Source: Allobosea sp. Tri-44 (GTDB lineage: Bacteria > Pseudomonadota > Alphaproteobacteria > Rhizobiales > Beijerinckiaceae). Taken from it: DNA of 64,000 nucleotides. This document shows positions 54,958 to 63,940 of the stretch, in pieces; position 1 is the first letter of the stretch; every line of letters starts with the position of its first letter. The position numbers and the translations under genes were made by a program. Location of the stretch: contig NZ_NBDP01000007.1 in assembly GCF_004123845.1 (NCBI RefSeq), forward strand, positions 124,001 to 188,000, written 5' to 3'. The notes under the pieces are model-generated. The model saw only the letters and a list, made by a program, of their open reading frames with translations, searched no databases and had not been told where the DNA came from.

Positions 54958-55655
54958 CAGCCGGCTGTCCAGGAGGTCTTGGTCCGGGTGACCTGGTGAC
55001 GGTAGAGGCCAAGAGAGAACGGGCCCTGGCCGCCGAGGACTTCGAATTCCTCGGCGGCAAGCTGATCGCGCGCCAGCGCGACGAATTCGGCCTCGTCGCC
55101 CCAGCCCTCGACCAACAGCACCCAGCGCGGCACGGCGTTGGCGATGCCGCGCACCTTCTGCTCGGCCGTGGCGACGCCGCTCGCCTCGGCATCCGCCGCC
55201 AGCACGTGAACGCCGGCGACGCCGCGGGTGGCGAGCAGGTCCGGCACCAGCCCGCGCAGCAGCGCCGCCTTATGGGCTGAGGCGATGTTATCAGGCACAT
55301 CGTAGCGCAAGGTCGCGATCAGCCCGCCCTGGGCCGGCCCGGTGGTGTGGGAGACACGGCAGATCGCACGCGCCACCGAGCGGAAGTGCTTCACCGCCGA
55401 CATCGTCCAGGGCGTCGGCGCGTTGACCCTGGCCGTATAGTCCTGCCCCTTCAGCACTTCGAGGCTCTGCGCCTCATAGAGGTTGAAGAATTCGAGGTCG
55501 GCGTCGATCGCGACATAGCGGCGCCCGCGCAGGAAGCCGGGAATGCCGACCCGTTCCGGCATGTGCTCCTCGCCATGCCAGGCATAGAACTCCGCCCTGC
55601 CCTCCGGCGCGATGTCATGCCAGATCGCGATCGCTCCCTCACCTGCCAGGCTCAT
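54957..55655 (-). CDS. protein of unknown function, likely dimeric alpha/beta-barrel
   Basis: Protein of 232 residues, first gene of the three-gene run ahead of the SDR and the amidase. It begins AIAIWHDIAPEGRAEFYAWHGEEHMPER and has a second similar half (LIATLRYDVPDNIASAHK), suggesting two ferredoxin-like repeats. The HGEEHMPERVGIPGFLRGRRY motif resembles EthD/dimeric alpha-beta-barrel proteins. Function not assigned. It is divergent from the IclR gene, with an operator-like palindrome between them. Confidence 0.65.
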   Translation of the reverse strand: MSLAGEGAIAIWHDIAPEGRAEFYAWHGEEHMPERVGIPGFLRGRRYVAIDADLEFFNLYEAQSLEVLKGQDYTARVNAPTPWTMSAVKHFRSVARAICRVSHTTGPAQGGLIATLRYDVPDNIASAHKAALLRGLVPDLLATRGVAGVHVLAADAEASGVATAEQKVRGIANAVPRWVLLVEGWGDEAEFVALARDQLAAEEFEVLGGQGPFSLGLYRHQVTRTKTSWTAG

Positions 55656-55731
55656 CGTTCCTCCATGGGCTCACCCTGCGAGGCGCGTTGACTTGGCCTC
55701 ACCCCGTCTCTATACGAAAATGAAATCCAAA

Positions 55732-55748
55732 TTGGAAATGATTTCCAA
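55732..55748. promoter_or_regulatory. palindromic operator between IclR and the divergent operon
   Basis: TTGGAAAT-G-ATTTCCAA is a perfect 17-base palindrome in an AT-rich island, 27 bases before the IclR start. An overlapping inverted piece, TCCAA-A-TTGGA, lies just to its left. The position and symmetry suit the binding site of the IclR regulator; this is inferred. Confidence 0.7.
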
Positions 55749-55775
55749 TCTTAATCAAAACGAGGGCGGGGACGA

Positions 55776-56624
55776 GTGACGATCGCAGCGGTCGAGCGCG
55801 CATTCAAACTGCTGGAGGCGCTCGCGGGCGAAGCCGATGGCGCCGACCTGACCGTGCTTGCCGAGCGACTCGACCTGCCGGTCAGCGCGACCCACCGGCT
55901 GCTCGCGACACTCGCTGAGCGCGGTTTCGTCACCCAGGATGCGCAGTCGGGCGCCTATGGATTGACGCTGAAACTGTCCCAGCTCGCCTTCCGCAATCTC
56001 GACCTGCGCGGCCTGCCCGATGCCGGCCAGATCGTCCTCGACGAGCTCGCCCGCACGACCCGCGAATATTGCCGCCTCGCCGTGGTGGAAGGCGAAAACC
56101 TGACCTGGATCGCGCGCGCCCAGGGCGCTACCGCCGGTCTGCGTTACGAGCCGCCCATGGGGATGGGCATCGTCCTGCACGCCACCGCGACCGGCAAGGC
56201 CTGGCTCGCCTCGCTGCCGGAGGCGGAGGCACTGCGCATCGTCTGCGCGCGCGGTTTCGACGCGGAGGGCCGCGCCGGTCCGAACGCGCTCGGGGACGTC
56301 GACGCCTTGCGCAAGCATCTCGCCGAGACCCGCAGCCGCGGTTTCGCCCTCGCCGTCGAGGAGGGCGAGATCGGCACCGTCGCGATGGCGACGACTTTCC
56401 GCGCCGGGCCCGATACGGGAGCGCCGATTGCAGGCACGCTCAGTGTCGCCGGCCCATTGCCGCGCATGCAGGAGGCGCGTCGCAGCGAGGTCGCGGCGGC
56501 GCTCGCCACCGCAGCCCGGAACATGGCTGAGATCTGGCCGCTGAGGCGGCGACAGATCGGACCACTGCCGGCCGTTTCGACAGGGGCATCCGGACAAACG
56601 ATGCCGACAGAGACATCAACATGA
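55776..56624 (+). CDS. IclR family transcriptional regulator
   Basis: Regulator of 282 residues beginning at GTG. The N-terminal winged helix-turn-helix is LTVLAERLDLPVSATHRLLATLAERGFV, and the C-terminal effector domain holds PPMGMGIVLHATATGKAWLASL. It overlaps the permease start by four bases, so it is transcribed with the importer it probably controls. The 17-base palindrome upstream is a likely target. Confidence 0.92.
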   Translation: MTIAAVERAFKLLEALAGEADGADLTVLAERLDLPVSATHRLLATLAERGFVTQDAQSGAYGLTLKLSQLAFRNLDLRGLPDAGQIVLDELARTTREYCRLAVVEGENLTWIARAQGATAGLRYEPPMGMGIVLHATATGKAWLASLPEAEALRIVCARGFDAEGRAGPNALGDVDALRKHLAETRSRGFALAVEEGEIGTVAMATTFRAGPDTGAPIAGTLSVAGPLPRMQEARRSEVAAALATAARNMAEIWPLRRRQIGPLPAVSTGASGQTMPTETST

Positions 56625-57436
56625 GCAGCGACAGCGCAACCAGTGCGACCACAGGGACGACGCCGCAGGCCTCCGGCAACGCCGCCGCCTGGGTCTCGGC
56701 CATCGCCTGGCCCCTGGCGAGCTTCGCCGTGCTGCTCGTCGCCTGGCAGCTCCTGGTACCGATGGCCGGCATCCCCGAATACATCCTGCCCGTGCCGAGC
56801 GCCTTCTTCGAGCGGCTCTGGATCGACCGGGCGCTGATCTTCCAGCACACACTGGTGACGGCGAACGAGATCGTGCTCGGCTTCCTGATGGCGGCGGTGA
56901 TCTCGATCCCGCTCGGCTACGTCATCGTCTCGGTCAGGCTGCTGGAGAAGGCGATCTACCCGGTCATCGTCTTCTTCCAGCTCGTGCCGAAGATCGCGAT
57001 CGCGCCGCTCTTCGTCGTCTGGTTCGGCTTCGGCCTGTTCCCGAAGGTGCTGCTGACCTTCCTGCTCTGCTTCTTCCCGACGCTGGTCGCGAGCATGACG
57101 GGCTTTCGGGCGCTGGATGAGCGCGTGCTTTACCTGACGCGCTCGATGGGCGCTTCGGCCTGGCAGACCTTCCGCTATGTCCGGGTGCCGGCGGCCCTCA
57201 CTTATATCTTCTCGGGGCTGAAGGTCTCGGCCGTGTTTGCGGCGACCGGCGCCATCGTCGGCGAGTTCGTCGGCGCCAATGCCGGCCTCGGCTACCTGCT
57301 TTTGCGCGGCACGAGCTTCCTCGACATGCCGTTGATCTTCGCCTGCCTGGTGGCGCTCTCCGTCGTCGGCATCCTGTTCAGCTATCTCGTCGATGGGCTC
57401 GAGGTGCTTCTGATGCCCTGGCAGCGCAAGGGCTGA
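56621..57436 (+). CDS. ABC importer permease (SsuC/TauC-like)
   Basis: Membrane subunit of 271 residues with about six helices, including a short N-terminal hydrophilic leader. The coupling region is GFRALDERVLYLTRSMGASAWQTFRYVRVPAALTYI. It follows IclR with an ATGA overlap and precedes the binding-protein gene by 55 bases. Members of the family import sulfonates, nitrate, taurine or pyrimidine precursors; the ligand is not clear here. Confidence 0.92.
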   Translation: MSSDSATSATTGTTPQASGNAAAWVSAIAWPLASFAVLLVAWQLLVPMAGIPEYILPVPSAFFERLWIDRALIFQHTLVTANEIVLGFLMAAVISIPLGYVIVSVRLLEKAIYPVIVFFQLVPKIAIAPLFVVWFGFGLFPKVLLTFLLCFFPTLVASMTGFRALDERVLYLTRSMGASAWQTFRYVRVPAALTYIFSGLKVSAVFAATGAIVGEFVGANAGLGYLLLRGTSFLDMPLIFACLVALSVVGILFSYLVDGLEVLLMPWQRKG

Positions 57437-57491
57437 AACTTACGAAATCGACCATCAATCCGGGCAAACCGGAACCACAGGGAGAACGACC

Positions 57492-58484
57492 ATGCTGAGA
57501 AGGACATTGCTCACCGCCGCCGCCATGCTGGCGCTCGGCACGAGCGGCGCGCTCGCCCAGGCCGGCGGCAAGCCGATGAAGATCACGCTGAACTTCCTCG
57601 CGGCCGCCCCCAATGCCGGCTTCATGATGGCCAAGCAGATGGGCCTTTACGAGAAGGCCGGCATCAACCTGACGATCGAAGAGGGCAAGGGCTCGGGTAC
57701 GACCGCGCAGATGGTCGCGACCGGCCAGGCCGATGTCGGCTTCGCCGACGCACCGGCCGCGATGCAGCTACGCACCAAGGGCGCGCCGGTGAAGATCATA
57801 GCGCCAGTGCTGCAGACCAATGGCTTTGCCATCATCTCGCTGGAAGAGAGCGGCATCGCCTCGCCCAAGGACCTCGTCGGCAAGAAGCTCGCGGTCCAGC
57901 CCGGCACGGCGCAGACCATTCTGCTCGACGCCATCCTCGCCTCCAACCAGATCGACAAGAGCAAGGTCGATATCATCAACATCGATCCCGGCGCCTTCGT
58001 CGGCGCGCTGCTGGAGAAGAAGGTCGACGCCATCCTCGGCGGCGCCGACTTCCATTCGGTGCAGATCCGCGAGCGCGGCTTCAAGGTCCGCGACCTCTTC
58101 TACCGCGATGTCGGCGTGCCGACGGTCGGCCTGTCGATCATCGCCCGCGACGACCGGATCAAGGCCGATGCCGAGCTCTACAAGAAGTTCGTCGAGGCGA
58201 GCCTGCAGGGCTGGGACGCCGCCCGCAAGAACCCTGACGCCGCCGCCGACGCCGTCGTGGCGCAATTTCCCTCGGTGAAGAAGGCGCAGGTGCTGGCGCA
58301 GTTCGACGTGGTCAACAAGCTGCTCTGCGCGCCCGGCGCCCCCTCGCTCGGCAAGGTGCCGGAGAAGAACTGGAGCGTGAGCTTCGACCTGCTGACGCAG
58401 TATCTCGGCCTGCCCAAGGACAAGTCGATCACCGACTACTACACGACCGAGCTGCTGCCGGCCTCGGCGCCGGCCTGTCCGTAA
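57492..58484 (+). CDS. ABC substrate-binding protein (NMT1/THI5-like)
   Basis: Periplasmic receptor of 330 residues with a signal peptide (LRRTLLTAAAMLALGTSGALA). The mature part has PMKITLNFLAAAPNAGFMMAKQMGLYEKAGINLTIEEGKGSGTTAQMVATGQADVGFAD, typical of NMT1/THI5-like proteins for thiamine precursors and other aromatics. GGGAGAACGACC precedes the ATG. It sits between the permease and ATPase genes. Confidence 0.92.
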   Translation: MLRRTLLTAAAMLALGTSGALAQAGGKPMKITLNFLAAAPNAGFMMAKQMGLYEKAGINLTIEEGKGSGTTAQMVATGQADVGFADAPAAMQLRTKGAPVKIIAPVLQTNGFAIISLEESGIASPKDLVGKKLAVQPGTAQTILLDAILASNQIDKSKVDIINIDPGAFVGALLEKKVDAILGGADFHSVQIRERGFKVRDLFYRDVGVPTVGLSIIARDDRIKADAELYKKFVEASLQGWDAARKNPDAAADAVVAQFPSVKKAQVLAQFDVVNKLLCAPGAPSLGKVPEKNWSVSFDLLTQYLGLPKDKSITDYYTTELLPASAPACP

Positions 58485-58500
58485 TCGACGAGGGCAAGGC

Positions 58501-59283
58501 ATGACTGCAGCAGCCGTCTCTCCCGCCGCCTCGATCCAGGGGCGCGGAATCGTCAAGAGCTTCGGCGGCTTCACGGCCGTCGACGGGCTGACGCTCGACA
58601 TCAGGAGCGGCGAGTTCGTCAGCCTGATCGGCCCGTCCGGCTGCGGCAAGAGCACGTTCATGCTGATGGCGGCCGGGCTGATCCCGACCAGCGGCGGGGA
58701 ATTGCTGGTCAACGGCAAGCCTCTGAGCGAGCCGCTCACCGATATCGGCATCGTCTTCCAGGACCATCTGCTGCTCGAATTCCGGACGGCGCTGGAGAAC
58801 GTCATGCTGCAGGCCGAGATCCGTGGCCTGCCGCTGGCGCCGGCGAAGGAGCGGGCGCTCGAACTCTTCGCCAAGCTCGGCATCAGCCATGCCGCCGACC
58901 GCTATCCGAAACAGCTCTCCGGCGGCATGCGCCAGCGCGTCTCGATCGCCCGCGCGCTGATCCACAACCCGTCGGTGCTGATGATGGACGAGCCCTTCGG
59001 GGCGCTCGATGCGATCACCCGCACGCAGATCCGGCACGACCTCGAAGTGCTCTGGCTGGAGACGGCCAAGACCGTCGTCTTCATCACCCATTCGATCGAG
59101 GAGGCGATCGGCCTCTCCGACCGGGTGCTGGTGATGTCGCCGACGCCGGGCCGGGTCGTCGACGAGATCAAGATCGAGTTACCCCGGCCCCGCCCCGCCC
59201 ATCTCGGCGACTATCCGAGCTTCAACGCCTATGCCGACCGCATCCACGACGCGTTCAGGCGGTTTGGCGTGATCAAGTACTAA
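58501..59283 (+). CDS. ABC importer ATPase
   Basis: ATPase of 260 residues. Walker A GPSGCGKST, Q-loop FQDHLLLEF, signature LSGGMRQR, Walker B LMMDEPFGALD and H-loop ITHSIEEAIG are all intact. It completes the IclR-permease-receptor-ATPase operon, starting 16 bases after the receptor stop. Confidence 0.94.
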   Translation: MTAAAVSPAASIQGRGIVKSFGGFTAVDGLTLDIRSGEFVSLIGPSGCGKSTFMLMAAGLIPTSGGELLVNGKPLSEPLTDIGIVFQDHLLLEFRTALENVMLQAEIRGLPLAPAKERALELFAKLGISHAADRYPKQLSGGMRQRVSIARALIHNPSVLMMDEPFGALDAITRTQIRHDLEVLWLETAKTVVFITHSIEEAIGLSDRVLVMSPTPGRVVDEIKIELPRPRPAHLGDYPSFNAYADRIHDAFRRFGVIKY

Positions 59284-59287
59284 ACGC

Positions 59288-59396
59288 GTTATTCTCGGGC
59301 GAAGCGCAGCGCAGACCCGAGAATCTCGTGACGAGAAGGCGCCAACCGGAGCCTCCTCCGGCCTGAGATGCTCGGGACAAGCCCGAGCATGACGAG
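59288..59396 (-). repeat. composite TCATGCTCGG / GAGAATGACG repeat, copy 2
   Basis: Inverted relative to the copy at 21873-21979 and the same length, with about a dozen differences by eye. It starts with the CTCGGGC arm and ends GCTCGGGACAAGCCCGAGC before the glutathione transferase stop. It lies between the convergent ATPase and transferase genes. Confidence 0.8.
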
Positions 59397-59399
59397 GTG

Positions 59400-60104
59400 T
59401 TACGGCCGCTTCGGGATTTCCAACCCACGCTGCACGGCCGGACGCGCCAGCCCGCGCTCCAGCCATTTCGGCACCAGCTTGAGCTTGTCGTAGTCGACCA
59501 ACTCGCCGGCGGCGTAGTTCCCGATGAGATTGCGGACCCAACCGAGCGTCGCGATGTCGGCGATGGTGTATTCGTCACCCATCAGCCAGTCGCGGCCGGA
59601 AAGCCTGGTTTCGAGCACGCCGAGCAGGCGCTTGCTCTCATTGACGTAGCGGTCGCGCGGGCGTTTGTCCTCGTATTCGCGGCCGGCGAACTTATGGAAG
59701 AAGCCGAGCTGGCCGAACATCGGGCCGATGGCCGCCATCTGGAAGAAGACCCATTGCAGGGTCTCGTAGCGGCGGGCCGGATCGGTGGGCAGGAACTTGC
59801 CGGCCTTGTCGGCGAGGTAGACCAGAATCGCGCCTGACTCGAACAGAGCGAAGGGCTTGCCGCCCGGGCCATCGGGATCGAGGATTGACGGGATCTTGCC
59901 GTTCGGGTTGAGCGAGAGGAATTCCGGCGTCCAGCTCTCGTTCTTGCCGATGTCGATCATATGCGGCTCGTAGGCGATGCCGGTTTCCTCCAGCATGATC
60001 GAAACCTTCACGCCATTTGGCGTCGGCAGCGAATAGAGCTGCAGCCGGTCGGGATGCTGCGCCGGCCAGCGCAACGTGATCGGAAAACCGGAGAGATCGG
60101 ACAT
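59400..60104 (-). CDS. glutathione transferase-like disulfide reductase (YghU/YfcG type)
   Basis: Protein of 234 residues. The N-terminal thioredoxin domain has LYSLPTPNGVKVSIMLEETG, in which the Thr-Pro-Asn-Gly segment is typical of the YghU/YfcG group. The conserved NPNGKIPSILDPDGPGGKPFALFESGAILVYLADK follows. The C-terminal helical domain includes the DYTIADIA-like sequence DEYTIADIATLGWVRN. I chose the ATG at 60104 because it precedes the thioredoxin domain at the usual distance. It probably reduces glutathione-linked disulfides. Confidence 0.9.
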   Translation of the reverse strand: MSDLSGFPITLRWPAQHPDRLQLYSLPTPNGVKVSIMLEETGIAYEPHMIDIGKNESWTPEFLSLNPNGKIPSILDPDGPGGKPFALFESGAILVYLADKAGKFLPTDPARRYETLQWVFFQMAAIGPMFGQLGFFHKFAGREYEDKRPRDRYVNESKRLLGVLETRLSGRDWLMGDEYTIADIATLGWVRNLIGNYAAGELVDYDKLKLVPKWLERGLARPAVQRGLEIPKRP

Positions 60105-60331
60105 CGGGGAAATTCCTCGGATGGCGGGCTTGGGGCCAGCGTTGCCGGCTCGCCCGATAGGCGGGACGCCAGTGGCGCGGGAGCCATGACGTTGCGGCGT
60201 AACTTGGGGCGGCGATGGAGGCGGCGCAACCGCGCGGAGCTTGCGGAAATGCCGACCGGCTCGGGCAGGAATCACATGTCGATGCTATGCTCGGCACCCT
60301 TATCGCCTTTCGCAGCTGCAAGGACTTCGCG

Positions 60332-60736
60332 ATGACGCTTGCCCCGCTGCTAGCCGCGCCGGCCGTCATCCAGCTGCACGCCCTGGCGGCCCTGACCTCG
60401 CTGGCGGCCGGCCTGACGGTTCTCGTCCTGCGCAAAGGCACGGCGCGCCATCGCCTTATCGGCTGGGTCTTCGTCGCGGCAATGGCGGTAACGGCTGCGA
60501 GCTCGGCCTTCATCACCAGCGACGGGCACTACAGCGCGATCCACCTGCTCAGCGTGCTGACGATCGTGAACCTGCCCTATGCCATCATCATGCGCCGGCG
60601 CGGCAACATAGTCGCCCATCGCTCCGCCATGCTCTGGCTCTTCGCCGGCCTCGTCGTGGCCGGTGCCTTCACGCTCGTGCCGGGCCGCCTGATGAACAAG
60701 CTCGCCTTCGGCGAAGCCACCGCCGCGATACGTTAA
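60332..60736 (+). CDS. DUF2306 family membrane protein
   Basis: Protein of 134 residues with about four predicted helices. It shows the family pattern of alternating hydrophobic spans with HRLIGWVFVAAMAVTAASSAFI, YAIIMRRRGNIVAHRSAMLWL and a basic linker between. Function unknown. The ATG at 60332 has AAGGA at a good distance; another ATG lies further up. It is followed by about 120 bases before the extensin-like gene. Confidence 0.78.
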   Translation: MTLAPLLAAPAVIQLHALAALTSLAAGLTVLVLRKGTARHRLIGWVFVAAMAVTAASSAFITSDGHYSAIHLLSVLTIVNLPYAIIMRRRGNIVAHRSAMLWLFAGLVVAGAFTLVPGRLMNKLAFGEATAAIR

Positions 60737-60854
60737 CGCGCTCGACAGCGCAGTAACGGCCGCTTAACGCCATCGGCAAAGTTAATCCGCCCGTGGCTTC
60801 CAGGACGCAGCCGGTCAACAAACCGTTCACCCAACGCCTCGCATTTGATCTGTC

Positions 60855-61997
60855 ATGCGTCGCGTTCATCTCACCCTCATCGCGCTCGGCGTCATCGGCG
60901 TCGGCCTTGCCGGCTGCGGCAAGTTTCAGAAGCCGCAGCGCGCCGCCTGGCGAGACCAGGCCGAAGCCCAGTGCCTGGCCTCGCGCCAGGTGCAGCTCTC
61001 GGCCTATGTCAGCCTGCGCGAGAAGCCGATCGACGGGCCGGGCACCTGCGGCATGGAGAAGCCGCTGCGCGTCGCCGCCTTCGCCAATGGCAGCGTGGCG
61101 CTGACCAGCAATGCGACGCTCGCCTGCCCCGTGGTCGCGACCACCGACAAATGGTTCACCGAGGTGGTGCAGCCAGCGGCGATGAACGTGCTGGGTGCGC
61201 AGGTGATCGAGATCCGTGCCGGCTCCTATTCCTGCCGTGCCATGAACAACGGCACCGGCACCAGCCGGACCTCAGAGCACGCCTTTGGCAACGCCGTCGA
61301 CGTCTTCTCCTTCCGGCTGAATGACAATCGCGTCGTCACCGTCAAGGATGGCTGGCGTGGCTCCCCAGAGGAGCAGGCCTTCCTGCGCGAGATCTTCGTC
61401 GGCGCCTGCGAACATTTCTCGACGGTGCTCGGCCCCGGTGCCGACGCCTTCCACTACGACCATTTCCACATCGACCTGGCGCGCCATTCCAAGGGCCGGC
61501 ACATCTGCAAGCCGGTGATCAAGTACGAGCCCAACTACAACCTGCCGCCGCCGGACCCGGCGCGGCCGGACCGCATGGCGCTGCAACAGCAGCAGCAGGA
61601 TACACGTCAGACGCTGCCCCCGCCGATGGTGGCTGGTGGCTCGGGCGGGCTGCTGCGCCAGCCGAGCGGCGGCCTGCGCCCGCCAGGCGCCGTCGATGGC
61701 GGCTACTCCGTCGCCCATCGATCCGGCCAGGGCGGGCTCGACGGCCAGCGGCGCTACATCGAGGAAGGTCCGCAGCAGGCGAGCCCGCGCTACCAGCCGC
61801 AACAGGCGCCGAGCGAGATGCGCGGCCCGTTGCAGCTGCCGGGCTCGGTGCCGCCGACCGAGGAGCTGATCGTCGGCGACGACGAAGGCAATGGCATCAT
61901 CGATGAGGCGGGCGAGAACGAGCCGCCGATCAACCCACGCAACGATCCCTTCGCCTATCGGCCGCAAGGCCAACAGACGGGATCGCTCCGGCGGTAA
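60855..61997 (+). CDS. extensin-like C-terminal domain lipoprotein
   Basis: Protein of 380 residues with a lipobox (VGLAGCGK). Residues about 40-225 form the extensin-like C-terminal domain: GPGTCGMEKPLRVAAFANGSVALTSNATLACPVV, SEHAFGNAVDVFSFRL and FHYDHFHIDLARHSKGRHICKP, with conserved Cys and His. The long C-terminal tail is low-complexity (Gln, Pro, Gly, Arg). It likely acts in the cell envelope; the exact role is unknown. Confidence 0.82.
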   Translation: MRRVHLTLIALGVIGVGLAGCGKFQKPQRAAWRDQAEAQCLASRQVQLSAYVSLREKPIDGPGTCGMEKPLRVAAFANGSVALTSNATLACPVVATTDKWFTEVVQPAAMNVLGAQVIEIRAGSYSCRAMNNGTGTSRTSEHAFGNAVDVFSFRLNDNRVVTVKDGWRGSPEEQAFLREIFVGACEHFSTVLGPGADAFHYDHFHIDLARHSKGRHICKPVIKYEPNYNLPPPDPARPDRMALQQQQQDTRQTLPPPMVAGGSGGLLRQPSGGLRPPGAVDGGYSVAHRSGQGGLDGQRRYIEEGPQQASPRYQPQQAPSEMRGPLQLPGSVPPTEELIVGDDEGNGIIDEAGENEPPINPRNDPFAYRPQGQQTGSLRR

Positions 61998-62050
61998 AGG
62001 CGGCGCGATCCCAAGCGGAACGCCGCCATCATCGCTCAGGCGAACAGCCT

Positions 62051-62749
62051 TCAGGCCTTCGTTACCTCCTGAGCAGCTTCATCGATCAGCCCTGCCACCT
62101 CCCCCGCCCGCGAGGCCAGGGAAGCGTGGCTGGCATCAAGCGCGAGGATGCGCCGCGGCTTCATCCGTTCGGCCATGCGATGCTGGTTGTCGGGATGGAT
62201 CATCCGGTCATCGGTGGAGAGCTGGTACCAGCTTGGTTTCTTCTTCCAGGCCGGGGCTGTGATCGTATCGCCGAAGGTGCTCGCCAGCGGCGCCTTCTGC
62301 GCGACCGCCATTGCGAGGGCTTCATCGGCGCTCAGATCCTGGCAGAAGCTCTCATGGAACTTGTCGTAGTTGATCCAGAGATAGCCATCGCTGTCGGGAG
62401 CGAGATTGGCGATCGCCGCCGGCGGGGTCGCCTGGCTGATGCCGCCGGGGCTCTCGCCGGCATCCGGCGCGAAGGCGGCGATATAGACGAGGCCGACGAC
62501 GTTCGGCAGGTCACCGGCTTCGGTGATGACGGCGCCGCCATAGGAGTGGCCGACCAGCAGGACCGGGCCCGCCTGCTGCTTCACCATCTTGCGCGTGCGC
62601 TCGGCATCGTCGGCGAGCGAGGTCAGCGGCATCTCGACCGCCCGCAGCTCGGCATGGCCCTTGCGCGCCAGCTCGACGATGACCTTGCTCCAATGAGCGG
62701 CACCGCCCCAGAAACCGTGAACCAGAACGATGGTCGGCTTGGCACTCAT
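62051..62749 (-). CDS. alpha/beta hydrolase
   Basis: Cytoplasmic hydrolase of 232 residues. The oxyanion region is VLVHGFWGGAAHW, the nucleophile is in LLVGHSYGGAVITE near residue 75, and Asp and His occur in later loops (ALDASHASLA near residue 210). The GAGGAGGGC ribosome site favours the second ATG (62749) over the first (62752). The family includes esterases that act on small ester or amide substrates; the substrate is unknown. Confidence 0.85.
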   Translation of the reverse strand: MSAKPTIVLVHGFWGGAAHWSKVIVELARKGHAELRAVEMPLTSLADDAERTRKMVKQQAGPVLLVGHSYGGAVITEAGDLPNVVGLVYIAAFAPDAGESPGGISQATPPAAIANLAPDSDGYLWINYDKFHESFCQDLSADEALAMAVAQKAPLASTFGDTITAPAWKKKPSWYQLSTDDRMIHPDNQHRMAERMKPRRILALDASHASLASRAGEVAGLIDEAAQEVTKA

Positions 62750-62854
62750 CATGCCCTCCTCTGATCGGCAGCATAGCCGCGCGGGCAGAACGCCCCGCGC
62801 CCAGCCAAGCTGGAGCGCCACTATGACAGAGGAAAGGTGGGCCGGACTATCCTG

Positions 62855-63796
62855 CTAGCGCGACACCAGCACCTGCCGGCACTCGGCCGGCAAAGCGTCG
62901 AGCGACATCGGCGGCTTGGGCTTCGGCTTGGGGCCGGGTTTCGGCTTGGGCGGGTTGAAGATCGCCTGATGCTGGCGCTCGATCCAGCCGGAGAGTTCCT
63001 CGCCGCAGCCGTCACCGAAATTGGGCGGCTCCTGGCCGTCGCAGCCCTCGACGCCGGGCGGACAGCTCAGCCTGATGTGGAAATGATAGTTGTGGCCCCA
63101 GATCGGCCGAACCTTGTTCAGCCACGTCCGGTCCGAGCCGGCCTCGCGGCAGAGTGCGACCTTGAGCGCCGGATTGACGAAGATGCGCTCGACCCTGGGC
63201 TCGCTGGCGGCAGCCTTGATCAGGCGGGTATGGGCCGGCGTCCAGTTTTTCGGATCGACGTCGCGCCAGTCGGAGCGGGCCATGTTGGTCGCGGCCATGT
63301 TCTCGCGATCATCGCTGTCGAGCCGCTTCCGTGGCATCGGCGTCAGCCAGACATCGGCGTCGAGCCCAATCTGGTGCGAGGCATGGCCGGTCAGCATCGG
63401 CCCGCCGCGCACCTGCGAGATGTCGCCGACGAGCAAGCCGGACCAGCCGGTGATCTTAGGCACCTCGCGGGCGAAGCGCTCGAGGAAGGAAATCAGCTCG
63501 GGATGGCCCCAGTTGCGATTGCGGGCGAGCCGCATCACCTGCCAGTTCTCGCCGTCGACCGGCAGCGCCGTCGCCCCCGCCAGACAGCCGCGGGCATAGG
63601 AACCGATGGCGCGCGCCCGCAGCGCGGCCGGCGTGGTCTTCTGGCCGAACAGGGCGCGGGCTGCGTCAGGGTAGGCCGCGATATTGGCGGCACGGGTCTT
63701 GGCTTCCGCCTCGGCGGTGGATTGCGCGTGAGCCGGTCCGGCCGAGATCAGCATCGGCAGAAGAATCAGGCAGGCGAAGCGGGATAAGAGCTGCAT
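62855..63796 (-). CDS. mepA: penicillin-insensitive murein endopeptidase MepA
   Basis: Zinc endopeptidase of 313 residues that cleaves peptidoglycan cross-links in the periplasm. A signal peptide (ACLILLPMLISAGPAHA) precedes the domain. Metal ligands are in GHASHQIGLDADVWL and the later GHNYHFHIRL. The C-terminus is a Lys-Pro-rich tail (NPPKPKPGPKPKPKPPM). I chose the ATG at 63796 as the signal start. Divergent from the partial gene at the right edge. Confidence 0.9.
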   Translation of the reverse strand: MQLLSRFACLILLPMLISAGPAHAQSTAEAEAKTRAANIAAYPDAARALFGQKTTPAALRARAIGSYARGCLAGATALPVDGENWQVMRLARNRNWGHPELISFLERFAREVPKITGWSGLLVGDISQVRGGPMLTGHASHQIGLDADVWLTPMPRKRLDSDDRENMAATNMARSDWRDVDPKNWTPAHTRLIKAAASEPRVERIFVNPALKVALCREAGSDRTWLNKVRPIWGHNYHFHIRLSCPPGVEGCDGQEPPNFGDGCGEELSGWIERQHQAIFNPPKPKPGPKPKPKPPMSLDALPAECRQVLVSR

Positions 63797-63940
63797 GGCG
63801 CAGACTCGCAGGCCACTCGCGGTCAGGTCAAGCACAGCCTGATCAACGAACTGGACAGGCAGAAATTCAGCCGGCAACCTCCGCCGCGCCAGAAAGCAGA
63901 CAGCAAGCCCGGCGCTGGCAAGCGGAGGAGACATTTGACC

